DNA of 64,000 nucleotides from the NCBI GenBank assembly GCA_964446495.1, contig CAYUOY010000001.1, positions 22,108-86,107 of the forward strand. Reading direction: 5' to 3'. Made by a program: the position numbers and the translations under genes. The notes beneath the pieces were generated by a model. It was not told the DNA's origin. It saw only the letters and a list, made by a program, of their open reading frames with translations, and made no database searches. The DNA is from JAADHU01 sp964446495. GTDB lineage: Bacteria > Pseudomonadota > Gammaproteobacteria > Steroidobacterales > Woeseiaceae. Each line of letters begins with the position of its first letter. The first letter of the stretch is position 1. Positions 51,152-59,904 of the stretch are shown here, piece after piece.

Positions 51152-53815
51152 ATGAGTGATTTCAGCCGATTTGACGACACGGATCCGACCGAAACCAGGG
51201 AGTGGCTAGAGTCTATTGACTCAGTACTGCAGCAACATGGGCCGGACAGGGCGCATTATCTGTTGAACCAGATGATCGATTTCGCACGCCGCTCAGGTGC
51301 CTACCTGCCTTACAGTCCCAATACCGCCTACCTGAATACCATTCCCGTTGGGCGGCAACCGGAGTACCCCGGCGATCGCGCTATCGAGAAACGAATTGAG
51401 GCTTATATTCGCTGGAACGCCATTGCGATGGTATTGCACGCGAATCGCGAGAGCACAGAGTTCGGTGGGCACATTTCCAGTTACGCCTCCTCAGCGACCC
51501 TGTACGAAGTAGGTTTCAATCATTTCTGGCGAGCGCCGACGGATGCGCACCTCGGCGATATGGTGTTCATGCAGGGACACTCCGCGCCAGGTATTTATTC
51601 CCGCGCCTTCCTTGAAGGGCGCCTGGACGAAGCCAAACTCGATCGCTTCCGCAAGGAAGTCGGTGGGGGAGGGTTGTCGTCATATCCGCATCCGTGGCTG
51701 ATGCCGGACTTCTGGCAGTTCCCGACGGTCTCCATGGGACTGGGGCCGATGATGGCGATTTACCAGGCACGCTTCATGCGTTACATGGAACATCGTGAAA
51801 TGGTCGCGAAGAGCGATCGAAAAATATGGTGTTACCTCGGCGATGGCGAGATGGATGAACCGGAGTCAATGGGTGCGATCACGATGCCCGTGCGGGAAGG
51901 TCTCGACAACCTGATCTTCGTCGTTAACTGCAATTTGCAACGCCTTGACGGTCCCGTGCGCGGCAATGGCAAGATTATTCAGGAGCTGGAAGCCGCCTTT
52001 GGCGGTGCCGGTTGGAATGTCATCAAAGTAGTATGGGGGTCGCGCTGGGATCCCTTGCTGGCGAGAGATAATCAGGGTCTGCTGCGACGTACCATGGAAG
52101 AGTGTGTCGACGGTGAATACCAGAACTTCAAATCGAAAGATGGCGCCTATGTGCGGGAGCATTTCTTCGGGCGGCATCCGGAGACGCTGGCGATGGTCGC
52201 GAATATGTCGGACGACGATGTGTGGCGGCTCAATCGTGGCGGCCACGATGCGCGCAAGGTATATGCAGCCTATGACGCCGCGGTCAAGCATGAAGGCCGG
52301 CCGACGATCATTCTGGCCAAGACCGTCAAGGGATTCGGCATGGGTGGGGCGGGTGAAGGGCAGAATATCGCGCACCAGCAAAAGAAAATGGATATCGATG
52401 CGCTAAAGGAATTCAGGGATCGGTTCAACATTCCCATTGCGGACAAGGACATCGCGGAAGTTCCCTATTTCAAGCCCGCTCCGGACAGTCCGGAGATGGA
52501 ATATTTGCAGGAGCGTCGCCGTTCACTGGGCGGCTATTTGCCACAACGCCGTTCGAACCCCAAGCCTCTCACGGTGCCGCCGCTCGAAATGTTCAAGTCG
52601 CAACTGGAAGGTACGGGTGAGCGCGAAGCGTCAACGACGATGGCCTTTGTCCGTATCCTGACCGCACTGATGCGTGACAAGCAGATTGGCAAAAATATCG
52701 TGCCGATCGTGCCCGATGAAGCACGCACCTTTGGCATGGAGGGCATGTTCCGGCAAGTCGGCATCTACTCCTCCAAAGGGCAGCTCTACACGCCACAGGA
52801 TGCGGAGCAACTGATGTTCTACCGCGAGGATAAGAAGGGACAAATCCTGGAAGAGGGTATCAATGAGGGCGGGGCATTTTGTTCGTGGCTGGCGGCGGGA
52901 ACCTCGTACAGCAATCATGATACGCAAATGATCCCGTTCTACATTTATTATTCGATGTTCGGCTTTCAACGCATCGGCGATTTCATTTGGGCAGGCGGTG
53001 ACCTGCAATCCCGAGGCTTTCTTATGGGAGGCACTGCCGGACGAACGACACTCGCTGGTGAGGGCTTGCAGCATCAGGACGGGCACAGCCTCGTTAATGC
53101 CTCGACCGTGCCAAATTGCGTGTCCTATGACCCGACTTATGCCTACGAACTGGCCGTCATTATTCAGGATGGTTTGCGTCGCATGATCGGCGAGCAGGAA
53201 AACATTTTCTACTACATCACCTGCATGAACGAGAACTATGTACAGCCACCGATGCCGGCCGGCGTTGAAGACGGCATATTGCGTGGCATGTATTTGCTGC
53301 AGGTGGGCGGGCAGGGACAAATTCGACCGCAACTGATGGGTTCCGGAACCATTCTCCGGGAGGTCCTCGGAGCGGCCGAACTTCTGATGGATGATTTTGG
53401 TCTGCCGTGCGACGTGTGGTCTGTGACCAGTTTCAACGAGCTGCGCCGTGATGCACTCGAGACCGAACGCTGGAATCAGCTGCATCCGCAGGAAACGCCC
53501 AGGAAAAGTTACGTTGAGTCCTGTCTCGCCGAGCGAACCGGGCCTTATATAGCCGCCACCGATTACATGAAAATCGTGCCGGATCAGATACAACGTTGGG
53601 TACCCGGTCAGTTTGTCTCACTGGGTACGGATGGCTATGGGCGCAGCGACGGCCGCGCCGCTTTGCGTGATCATTTCGAAGTGGACAAACGATACATTGC
53701 CGTAGCCGCCCTGAAGGCCCTGGCTGACGACGGCGTACTTGATCAACAAACCGTCGCCAATGCGATTGAAAAATACGGTATCGATCCGGCGAAACCGGAT
53801 CCGGTGAAGCTGTGA
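51152..53815 (+). CDS. aceE: Pyruvate dehydrogenase E1 component, homodimeric type
   Basis: An 887-residue thiamine diphosphate enzyme that decarboxylates pyruvate and reductively acetylates the lipoyl groups of E2. The ThDP motif is GDGEMDEPESMG...VNCNLQRLDG; other blocks are GHISSYASSATLYEVGFNHFWR, FGMEGMFRQVGIYSS and RRMIGEQENIFYYITCMNENY. Length matches E. coli AceE. It is the first gene of aceE-aceF-lpdA; the start MSDFSRFD fits the family, although the ribosome site is distant. Confidence 0.97.
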   Translation: MSDFSRFDDTDPTETREWLESIDSVLQQHGPDRAHYLLNQMIDFARRSGAYLPYSPNTAYLNTIPVGRQPEYPGDRAIEKRIEAYIRWNAIAMVLHANRESTEFGGHISSYASSATLYEVGFNHFWRAPTDAHLGDMVFMQGHSAPGIYSRAFLEGRLDEAKLDRFRKEVGGGGLSSYPHPWLMPDFWQFPTVSMGLGPMMAIYQARFMRYMEHREMVAKSDRKIWCYLGDGEMDEPESMGAITMPVREGLDNLIFVVNCNLQRLDGPVRGNGKIIQELEAAFGGAGWNVIKVVWGSRWDPLLARDNQGLLRRTMEECVDGEYQNFKSKDGAYVREHFFGRHPETLAMVANMSDDDVWRLNRGGHDARKVYAAYDAAVKHEGRPTIILAKTVKGFGMGGAGEGQNIAHQQKKMDIDALKEFRDRFNIPIADKDIAEVPYFKPAPDSPEMEYLQERRRSLGGYLPQRRSNPKPLTVPPLEMFKSQLEGTGEREASTTMAFVRILTALMRDKQIGKNIVPIVPDEARTFGMEGMFRQVGIYSSKGQLYTPQDAEQLMFYREDKKGQILEEGINEGGAFCSWLAAGTSYSNHDTQMIPFYIYYSMFGFQRIGDFIWAGGDLQSRGFLMGGTAGRTTLAGEGLQHQDGHSLVNASTVPNCVSYDPTYAYELAVIIQDGLRRMIGEQENIFYYITCMNENYVQPPMPAGVEDGILRGMYLLQVGGQGQIRPQLMGSGTILREVLGAAELLMDDFGLPCDVWSVTSFNELRRDALETERWNQLHPQETPRKSYVESCLAERTGPYIAATDYMKIVPDQIQRWVPGQFVSLGTDGYGRSDGRAALRDHFEVDKRYIAVAALKALADDGVLDQQTVANAIEKYGIDPAKPDPVKL

Positions 53816-53835
53816 TTATGGGTCGGAGTAATTAA

Positions 53836-55473
53836 GTGGCGGACCAGATGGATATCGTAATCCCGGATCTCGGCGACTTCGAGGATGTAGAAGTCATCGA
53901 AGTGCTGGCGTCTGTCGGTGAGAAAGTCGCCAGAGAAGACGGTCTGATTACGCTGGAAACCGACAAGGCGTCGATTGATGTGCCAGCGCCGGTCGGGGGT
54001 GAAATTCTTGAACTTACCGTCAACGTAGGCGACCGGGTTTCCAGCGGCGATCGCATTGGCGCCATGTCGGTCGAGGTCGGTGACACGGTTCTGCTGACAC
54101 CGGCGATTGAGGCGAAGATCTTGCAGGGTGAAACCACCGTGGTGGCACCCGATGATGCACTACCGCTGGCGGTGGCGAAAAAAGTGACCGTCGCTGTGCC
54201 GGATATTGGCGACTTCACCGACGTAGAGGTCATCGAGGTGCTCGTTTCCGTGGGTGACAAAGTCGATCTTGAAGATCCACTGCTGACACTGGAAACGGAC
54301 AAGGCTGCCATGGATGTGCCGAGCACGACCAGCGGTACCGTGGAGTCTGTGCTGGTCGCAGTCGGCGACACCGTTTCGGAAGGATCGCCTTTGGTGGTTG
54401 TCGATGCCGTAGTTGCAGCGCAGGTGATGAGCGACCCGGCTGACAAAACGGTGGCGATTCGGACCGTGTCGGAAGTCGCCGCGAAAAAAGATAGTGTGGC
54501 CTCGCCAGCAGCACCGCCACCGACGTCGCAGACGAAGGGCCTGCCCGCCATAGACGAAGCGGGTTTCTCACGTGCACACGCGAGTCCCTCGGTGCGCAAG
54601 CTGGCGCGAGAGCTGGGTGTCGATCTGGTCCAGGTAAAGGGTTCAGGTGCAAAATCGCGCATTCTCCACGACGACGTAAAAGCCTTCGTCAAGAAAATTC
54701 TAAGTGGCGATATCACGACGCCTGGCGGCGGCTTGCCCAAAGTACCTTCTGTTGATTTTGCCAAGTTTGGCCCGATTGACCTGCAACCATTGACACGCAT
54801 TCAGAAGATATCGGGGCCTCGCTTGCAGGCGAGCTGGATCAACCTGCCGCACGTCACGCAACATGATCTGGCGGACATTACTGAGCTCGAAGCACGACGC
54901 CAGCAGTTGAAGGGACCGGCCAAAGAGCGCGGCATTAGTCTGACACCGCTGGCCTTTATCCTGAAAGCCTGTGTGGCGGCGCTAAAAGAGTATCCAAAGG
55001 TGAACGCGTCCCTGACAGAAGACGGTAAATCACTGGCGTACAAAGAATACTGTCATCTTGGTTTCGCCGCTGAGACGGAAAACGGATTGATGGTGCCCGT
55101 CATTCGCGATGCGGACAAGAAAGACGTTTACGAGTTGGCCCAGGAACTGGCCGAACTCTCACGGGCGGCGCGCGAAGGCAAACTGAAAGCCGATCAGATG
55201 CAAGGGGCAAGTTTCACCATTTCGAGCCTCGGTGGCATCGGTGGAACGGCGTTCACGCCAATCGTCAACGCACCAGAGGTTGCCATACTGGGCGTATCGC
55301 GTTCTACCATGCAGCCGGTCTGGAGTGGGTCCGAGTTTGAACCGCGCCTGATGTTGCCGGTGTCTTTTTCCTACGATCATCGAGTGATCGATGGTGCCTA
55401 TGCCGTTCGATTTACCACCTTCCTCGGTAAGACGTTGGCGGACGTCGATGGCCTGCTGCAGGCGATTCCCTAG
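53836..55473 (+). CDS. aceF: Pyruvate dehydrogenase E2, dihydrolipoamide acetyltransferase
   Basis: A 545-residue E2 with two lipoyl domains (lipoyl lysines in LETDKASID, about residue 43, and LETDKAAMD, about 156), each followed by an Ala/Pro/Val linker, a peripheral-subunit-binding domain (HASPSVRKLARELGVDL, about 250-285) and the catalytic acetyltransferase domain with SYDHRVIDGA near the C terminus. Start is GTG at 53836 with GGAG upstream, 20 bases after aceE. Two lipoyl domains instead of three in E. coli is common in other Gammaproteobacteria. Confidence 0.96.
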   Translation: MADQMDIVIPDLGDFEDVEVIEVLASVGEKVAREDGLITLETDKASIDVPAPVGGEILELTVNVGDRVSSGDRIGAMSVEVGDTVLLTPAIEAKILQGETTVVAPDDALPLAVAKKVTVAVPDIGDFTDVEVIEVLVSVGDKVDLEDPLLTLETDKAAMDVPSTTSGTVESVLVAVGDTVSEGSPLVVVDAVVAAQVMSDPADKTVAIRTVSEVAAKKDSVASPAAPPPTSQTKGLPAIDEAGFSRAHASPSVRKLARELGVDLVQVKGSGAKSRILHDDVKAFVKKILSGDITTPGGGLPKVPSVDFAKFGPIDLQPLTRIQKISGPRLQASWINLPHVTQHDLADITELEARRQQLKGPAKERGISLTPLAFILKACVAALKEYPKVNASLTEDGKSLAYKEYCHLGFAAETENGLMVPVIRDADKKDVYELAQELAELSRAAREGKLKADQMQGASFTISSLGGIGGTAFTPIVNAPEVAILGVSRSTMQPVWSGSEFEPRLMLPVSFSYDHRVIDGAYAVRFTTFLGKTLADVDGLLQAIP

Positions 55474-56984
55474 TGAGCGACGAAACGCACGATGCAACCA
55501 TCGTCATGGATGCGATTGAGCAAGAGGATATCTTGTCTGCGGCGGCCACGATTAAGCAAGAAGTGCTCAAGCCAGAGTCCAATACGGCACATAACGCAGA
55601 GCTGGTGGTCATAGGTTCCGGTCCGGGTGGCTATACGGCCGCATTTCGTGCCGCCGACCTCGGCCTGCAGGTCACATTGGTCGAGCGCTACCCGATCCTT
55701 GGGGGCGTTTGCCTGAATGTCGGCTGTATTCCCTCCAAAGCATTACTGCATGCTGCAAAAGTGATCGACGAAACGGCAGCGATGGCGGCGCATGGTGTGG
55801 TTTTCGGCAAACCTGACATCGATGTCGTGGCATTGGGGGATTGGAAGAATAGCGTGGTGTCGCGGCTGACCGGTGGCCTGAAGCAGCTGGCCAGGCAGCG
55901 TAAAGTCACGGTAATTCAAGGAACTGCAAAGTTCGAAAGCGCCAATCGCCTGCGGCTGGACAATGGCGACACGATTGATTTTCAGAAATGCATTATCGCG
56001 GCGGGTTCGCAGAGTGCACGTATTCCCGGTCTTCCGGACGATCCGCGCATCGTCAATTCAAGCGGTGCTCTTGAACTCGACCCATTGCCGAAAAGACTGC
56101 TTGTCGTCGGCGGTGGAATCATCGGTTTGGAGATGGCCTGTGTTTATAGCGCGCTCGGCGTCGAGGTCAGCGTCGTTGAGCTCATGGATTCGCTCATGCC
56201 AGGCACAGATCCGGACCTGGTGCGGCCGTTTCAAAAAATCATCAAGAAGCGCTATGACAGCATCATGCTCGGCACGAAAGTTACCGGCATGGAGGCCAAA
56301 GTTCCCGGAATTGAAGTCAGTTTTGAGGGCGCCAACGCGCCGATAGCGCAAGTGTACGATCGTGTGCTCATCGCTGTTGGCCGACGTGCCAACGGCGATC
56401 AGCTGGATGCCGACAAAGCGGGCGTAGCTGTTGGTGAACGCGGTGTTATCCAAGTGAACAAGCAGATGCAAACCAACATAGCGCATATTTTTGCCATCGG
56501 TGATCTGGTGCCAGGCCCCATGCTCGCTCACAAAGCATCGCATGAAGCGAAAGTCGCCGCAGAAGTGGCGGCCGGTGAGAAAAGCGCATTCGATGTTCGC
56601 ACTATTCCCTCGGTTGCCTACACGGACCCGGAGATTGCCTGGGTCGGTCTTACGGAGACAGAAGCGAAGCGCGACGGTATAGCTTACGAGAAGGCCCAGT
56701 TCCCCTGGGCCGCGAGCGGTCGGGCATTATCGCTGGCACGCGACGAAGGCTTCACCAAGCTGTTGTTTGATAAAACCAGCGGACGCGTGCTCGGCGGTGG
56801 CATCGTCGGACCCGGAGCAGGAGACTTGATTGCAGAGGTCGGTCTGGCGGTGGAAATGGGGGCGGATGCAACCGATATCGGTATGACCATTCATCCACAT
56901 CCGACGCTATCCGAAACTATCGCTTTTGCCGCCGAAGCGTTTGAGGGCACCCTGACGGATCTCTATATGCCGAAGAAGCGATAA
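55473..56984 (+). CDS. lpdA: Dihydrolipoamide dehydrogenase (E3), N-terminally extended
   Basis: A 503-residue FAD disulfide reductase that reoxidises lipoyl groups with NAD+. Motifs: FAD loop GSGPGGYTAAFRAADLG, redox disulfide GGVCLNVGCIPSK, NAD loop VVGGGIIGLEMA, and the C-terminal catalytic HPHPTLSE. The GTG start overlaps the aceF TAG by one base. The protein has about 30-40 more N-terminal residues than E. coli Lpd, acidic and probably helical, with no better internal start close to the FAD fold. The operon ends here. Confidence 0.95.
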   Translation: MSDETHDATIVMDAIEQEDILSAAATIKQEVLKPESNTAHNAELVVIGSGPGGYTAAFRAADLGLQVTLVERYPILGGVCLNVGCIPSKALLHAAKVIDETAAMAAHGVVFGKPDIDVVALGDWKNSVVSRLTGGLKQLARQRKVTVIQGTAKFESANRLRLDNGDTIDFQKCIIAAGSQSARIPGLPDDPRIVNSSGALELDPLPKRLLVVGGGIIGLEMACVYSALGVEVSVVELMDSLMPGTDPDLVRPFQKIIKKRYDSIMLGTKVTGMEAKVPGIEVSFEGANAPIAQVYDRVLIAVGRRANGDQLDADKAGVAVGERGVIQVNKQMQTNIAHIFAIGDLVPGPMLAHKASHEAKVAAEVAAGEKSAFDVRTIPSVAYTDPEIAWVGLTETEAKRDGIAYEKAQFPWAASGRALSLARDEGFTKLLFDKTSGRVLGGGIVGPGAGDLIAEVGLAVEMGADATDIGMTIHPHPTLSETIAFAAEAFEGTLTDLYMPKKR

Positions 56985-57043
56985 ACCAGAAGGAAACTGG
57001 CAAGTTGTTGATGGAGCCTTTGAAGTCCGTACATTGTGTGCCG

Positions 57044-57073
57044 AAAAAAACAGGGCCGCTTTTCGCGGCCCTG
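57044..57073 (-). terminator. Intrinsic terminator of the doxX-bufC-bufB operon
   Basis: A 9-bp stem CAGGGCCGC/GCGGCCCTG (57051-57059 and 57065-57073) with a five-base loop. On the minus strand it is followed by seven T (57050-57044), a strong intrinsic terminator for the minus-strand operon. It may also stop lpdA transcripts from the other side, though there is no T run on the plus strand. Confidence 0.88.
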
Positions 57074-57105
57074 CTAAAATTACATACGGCGACTGAATAA
57101 GGCCC

Positions 57106-57705
57106 TTAGCCGCTGCTCCTGGAAAAACGCGCAGCAATTAAATGATCTACGCTGAGCTTGCCGGCGCCGGTAAAAAACAGTGCCAGCAGCATGATGAAAT
57201 AGGTTGCAGCCCACTCGATTCCATTGTTTGAGACGACAAAATTTCCAGTCTCGGTCAACCACTCATAGTTGCCGTTGGCTTTCAGCAAATCTTTCGCCTT
57301 GTCCAATCGGTCGATCGCGCCCAGGGCACTCTCATTGGCGAAAGGACTCATCGGATCGGCGATGGCCTGCCAGCCATGTTTCCAATGTACGCTGAAAATG
57401 GCGACCAGCATGGTGACCATCAGCGGGATGGAGAACCAGCGTGTGCCGAGACCGATAAGCAGCGCGATAGCCCCGAGAACCTCTGAACCAACCGCCATCC
57501 ATGCCAGTAGAGTCGGGAAGGGCAAGCCCAGTCCCCAGTCGGGGTTGCCGAACCAGGCGATTACATTATCCATGCCGTCAAGTTTGTTGGTTCCGGCCGT
57601 CCAGAAAACGGGTACCAGGTACAGCCTTAGTGCCAGCGGTCCGAGAAAGTCGACCGCTTTGGTCGAATTCATCCAGCCCTGCAAGCGAATGAGAAATTGC
57701 ATCAT
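57106..57705 (-). CDS. DoxX-family membrane protein (bufD-like)
   Basis: A 199-residue DoxX-type membrane protein with four helices. Family features are LRLYLVPVFWTAGTNKLDGM at the start and the GTRWFSIPLMVTMLVAIFSVHW segment; a soluble loop (about 105-145) lies between helices. DoxX proteins sit at the end of DUF692-DUF2063 operons, where they are thought to help process or move the peptide product. ATG is five bases after GGAG. Confidence 0.88.
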   Translation of the reverse strand: MMQFLIRLQGWMNSTKAVDFLGPLALRLYLVPVFWTAGTNKLDGMDNVIAWFGNPDWGLGLPFPTLLAWMAVGSEVLGAIALLIGLGTRWFSIPLMVTMLVAIFSVHWKHGWQAIADPMSPFANESALGAIDRLDKAKDLLKANGNYEWLTETGNFVVSNNGIEWAATYFIMLLALFFTGAGKLSVDHLIAARFSRSSG

Positions 57706-57765
57706 TTTGTCTCCGTTTGAGTGAATTGTTGTTAGTAGAGGCAGCGTTCGTTCGAGCGGCGGCGT

Positions 57766-58536
57766 CTATGCTTCGATCCGCGTGCCGATAAGAATTTCCG
57801 CATCCCGCATTTCCCGCAGGACGGTCGCACCATGCTTGATCAGGGCCGCCGGGTCGGGATAAGCAATTTCCGCGGCCAGTGCCTCGAGGAGTTCACGTCC
57901 ACTGCGGGTATCATTTTCACCGACGAGTTCGAGCAGTCGAGCGGTGACGGGGTTCAATTCCATAAAACCCAGTTCGTCGTCCGCGCGGCGGTAAATGACC
58001 ATGAACGTGGGTTGGTCACCCGCCTCATCGGGTTGATAGGATTCCGAAATACGGTGTACCGGAAAACGATAGGTTAACGGCCACGCAAGCGTCGACTGCA
58101 CCGGGATTCCTGCCAGCAGATCACCATCGCCGTCGAGCATTTGATCATCGTTCGACTCCTCCGAAACCGACAGCGCGAGTTCGACCCATTCATAGTGAGC
58201 CAACTCCAGCAGAAACGGGAAATCATCAGCACCGGGTTCGTATTCATTCTCCAGGAAAGCCAGAAACTCCTTTGGGATTTCAAGGAAATAAGGTGTTTCC
58301 GCCTGATGGGTGATCATGAATTGACGAATAAAGGATTGCCATTTCTCGTGACTGTGCAGTTTCGTCAGCACCGGGAACGTACTACTCAAAAGTTTTGACA
58401 GGTTATTGAAAAACAGCTCGCGGTAGATCGCCATGCGGCGATCTTCGATTTCGATTGGTGCCGGGTTGTTGTCCGGGTCGCGTATATGCGCGGCAAAAGC
58501 GTACTGCTTCTTTTGAAAATCGGGAGTCTCAGCCAC
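57766..58536 (-). CDS. DUF2063 (HvfC/BufC-type) protein
   Basis: A 256-residue protein. The N-terminal DUF2063 domain (about 9-100) shows RMAIYRELFFNNLSKLLSSTFPVLTKL and FIRQFMITHQAETPYFLEIPKEF; the C-terminal part is MbnC/HvfC-like. In methanobactin-like and bufferin systems the DUF2063 partner binds the precursor leader and the DUF692 enzyme. Start is GTG 58536 with GGAGG upstream and overlaps the DUF692 gene by eight bases, so the two are coupled. Confidence 0.88.
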   Translation of the reverse strand: MAETPDFQKKQYAFAAHIRDPDNNPAPIEIEDRRMAIYRELFFNNLSKLLSSTFPVLTKLHSHEKWQSFIRQFMITHQAETPYFLEIPKEFLAFLENEYEPGADDFPFLLELAHYEWVELALSVSEESNDDQMLDGDGDLLAGIPVQSTLAWPLTYRFPVHRISESYQPDEAGDQPTFMVIYRRADDELGFMELNPVTARLLELVGENDTRSGRELLEALAAEIAYPDPAALIKHGATVLREMRDAEILIGTRIEA

Positions 58537-59392
58537 CGACAGCCTCCGCGGCCCGATTCAGACCGGCGTCTTCCTGCATCGTCTTGATGCGCCGAACTTC
58601 GGCCAGCAGGTCCGCCATGGGTGGAAAATTGAAATCGCGTTCCAACAGTGTAGGGACCGGCCCAAATTGCGCGTAGGCCTCTCCCAGGAGGTTCCAGACA
58701 GGGTCGATGACGGCATCACCGTGGGTATCTATGCGCAGATCTTCCGCTTCGACATAATGGCCTGCCAGATGGAAATAACTGATTCGCTCTGCCGGCATGG
58801 AGAGCAGGAATTCTTTGGCGTCGTAGCGATGGTTGATGCTGTTGACGACAATATTGTTGATATCCAGTAACAGGTCGCAATCGGCTTCTTCAATGACCGC
58901 TTTAAGAAAATCAGCCTCGGTCATCGAGGTATCGGTGGGCGCGTAATAAGACACATTTTCGATCGCCATGCGCTGTTCCAGAATATCCTGGACGCGTTCG
59001 ATGCGTGCCGCGACATATTTAACCGAATCTTCGGTAAAGGGGATTGGCATCAGATCATAAAGCTGGCCGTCGTCGCCACAGTAACTCAGATGTTCCGAAT
59101 AGAAACCAATATCATGCTCGCGCATGAATGCTTTGATATCGCGGACCAGGGTCTCATTGAGAGGTGACGGTGCCCCGATGCTGAGCGACAAACCATGCAC
59201 AAGAACCGGGTAGCGTTCAGTAAAAAAGCGGAATTTTTTGCCGAGCTTGCCACCTACATGGATCCAGTTCTCCGGCGCCACTTCCATGAAGTCGACTTCT
59301 GCGGGCGGATCTTCCATCAATTTGTCAATGAAGCCCCGTCGCAGACCTAGACCTGCACCAGAGACCGGGTAGTTTTTCGTTTCTGTGGCCAT
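58529..59392 (-). CDS. DUF692 multinuclear iron enzyme (MbnB/HvfB/BufB type)
   Basis: A 287-residue DUF692 TIM-barrel enzyme. In characterised relatives (MbnB, HvfB, BufB) a di- or tri-iron centre uses O2 to turn peptide Cys residues into oxazolone/thioamide or thiooxazole groups. The metal ligand pattern is present: HGLSLSIGAP, FYSEHLSYC, IENVSYYAP, LLLDINNIV, HLAGHY, DTHGDAV and LERDFNFPP. The first codon is ATG 59392, with a TTG nine bases earlier; a strong AGGAGGA lies upstream at 59422-59428, too far for normal use. No precursor gene is visible directly upstream (80-base gap to the DUF1841 gene) or within the cassette. Confidence 0.9.
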   Translation of the reverse strand: MATETKNYPVSGAGLGLRRGFIDKLMEDPPAEVDFMEVAPENWIHVGGKLGKKFRFFTERYPVLVHGLSLSIGAPSPLNETLVRDIKAFMREHDIGFYSEHLSYCGDDGQLYDLMPIPFTEDSVKYVAARIERVQDILEQRMAIENVSYYAPTDTSMTEADFLKAVIEEADCDLLLDINNIVVNSINHRYDAKEFLLSMPAERISYFHLAGHYVEAEDLRIDTHGDAVIDPVWNLLGEAYAQFGPVPTLLERDFNFPPMADLLAEVRRIKTMQEDAGLNRAAEAVGG

Positions 59393-59481
59393 GGAATTCA
59401 ATACATTAGCGGTGAATGGAATCCTCCTATTAGACCACGCACCGGGCCGGATTATTACAATGTCCGGGCAAGCGAAGCCTG

Positions 59482-59904
59482 TCAGGCTAACTGCCGGAGT
59501 CTCTCTACATACCTGGCCTCGTCAGGCATAGCGTTTGCGGCCTGGGCCTCCCAGAGCGTTTCGGCCAGCGCTTCCAGCATCTGGTGTTCAGCGGCATGCG
59601 GATCGCCGCGCTTGCGCGTCAGATCGCGATGAATGCCTGCTATCCCGGTGGGTCGGTCCGTGCTCACCTGTTCTCGAAGAGCCAGGTGTAAGCCCATGTG
59701 TAAAAAGGGGTTTGTCTGACCTTCTTCCAGCCCAAAAGACGCATCAAGATGACCTGACGTGATCACTGGGTGGTATTCCGGGTGTTCCTTGATCACACCG
59801 GCTATCTGCGCCTCCAATGGCGTCAATATCTCACTCGCGCAAGATTTTCGCCAGGCATCGGCATACATCTGCCGCAGTTCGCTGCGGTCGCCGCCGAACA
59901 TCAT
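59482..59904 (-). CDS. DUF1841 protein
   Basis: A 140-residue protein of DUF1841, function unknown, conserved in Beta- and Gammaproteobacteria. Recognised by MFGGDRSELRQMYADAWRKS at the N terminus and GQTNPFLHMGLHLALREQVSTDRPTGI in the middle. The ATG at 59904 overlaps the TGA of nth (ATGA), which fixes the start and implies co-translation. It follows nth in many genomes. Confidence 0.9.
   Translation of the reverse strand: MMFGGDRSELRQMYADAWRKSCASEILTPLEAQIAGVIKEHPEYHPVITSGHLDASFGLEEGQTNPFLHMGLHLALREQVSTDRPTGIAGIHRDLTRKRGDPHAAEHQMLEALAETLWEAQAANAMPDEARYVERLRQLA

Noticed and set aside
52631..53593. A 320-codon open frame antisense to aceE
   Set aside because: No recognisable domain, full overlap with a highly conserved enzyme, and such antisense frames are expected in GC-rich coding sequence.
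53832..54800. A 322-codon Ser/Thr-rich open frame antisense to aceF
   Set aside because: Its composition simply mirrors the repeated GTC/GAC/GTG codons of the lipoyl domains; the two similar halves reflect the two lipoyl domains, not an adhesin.
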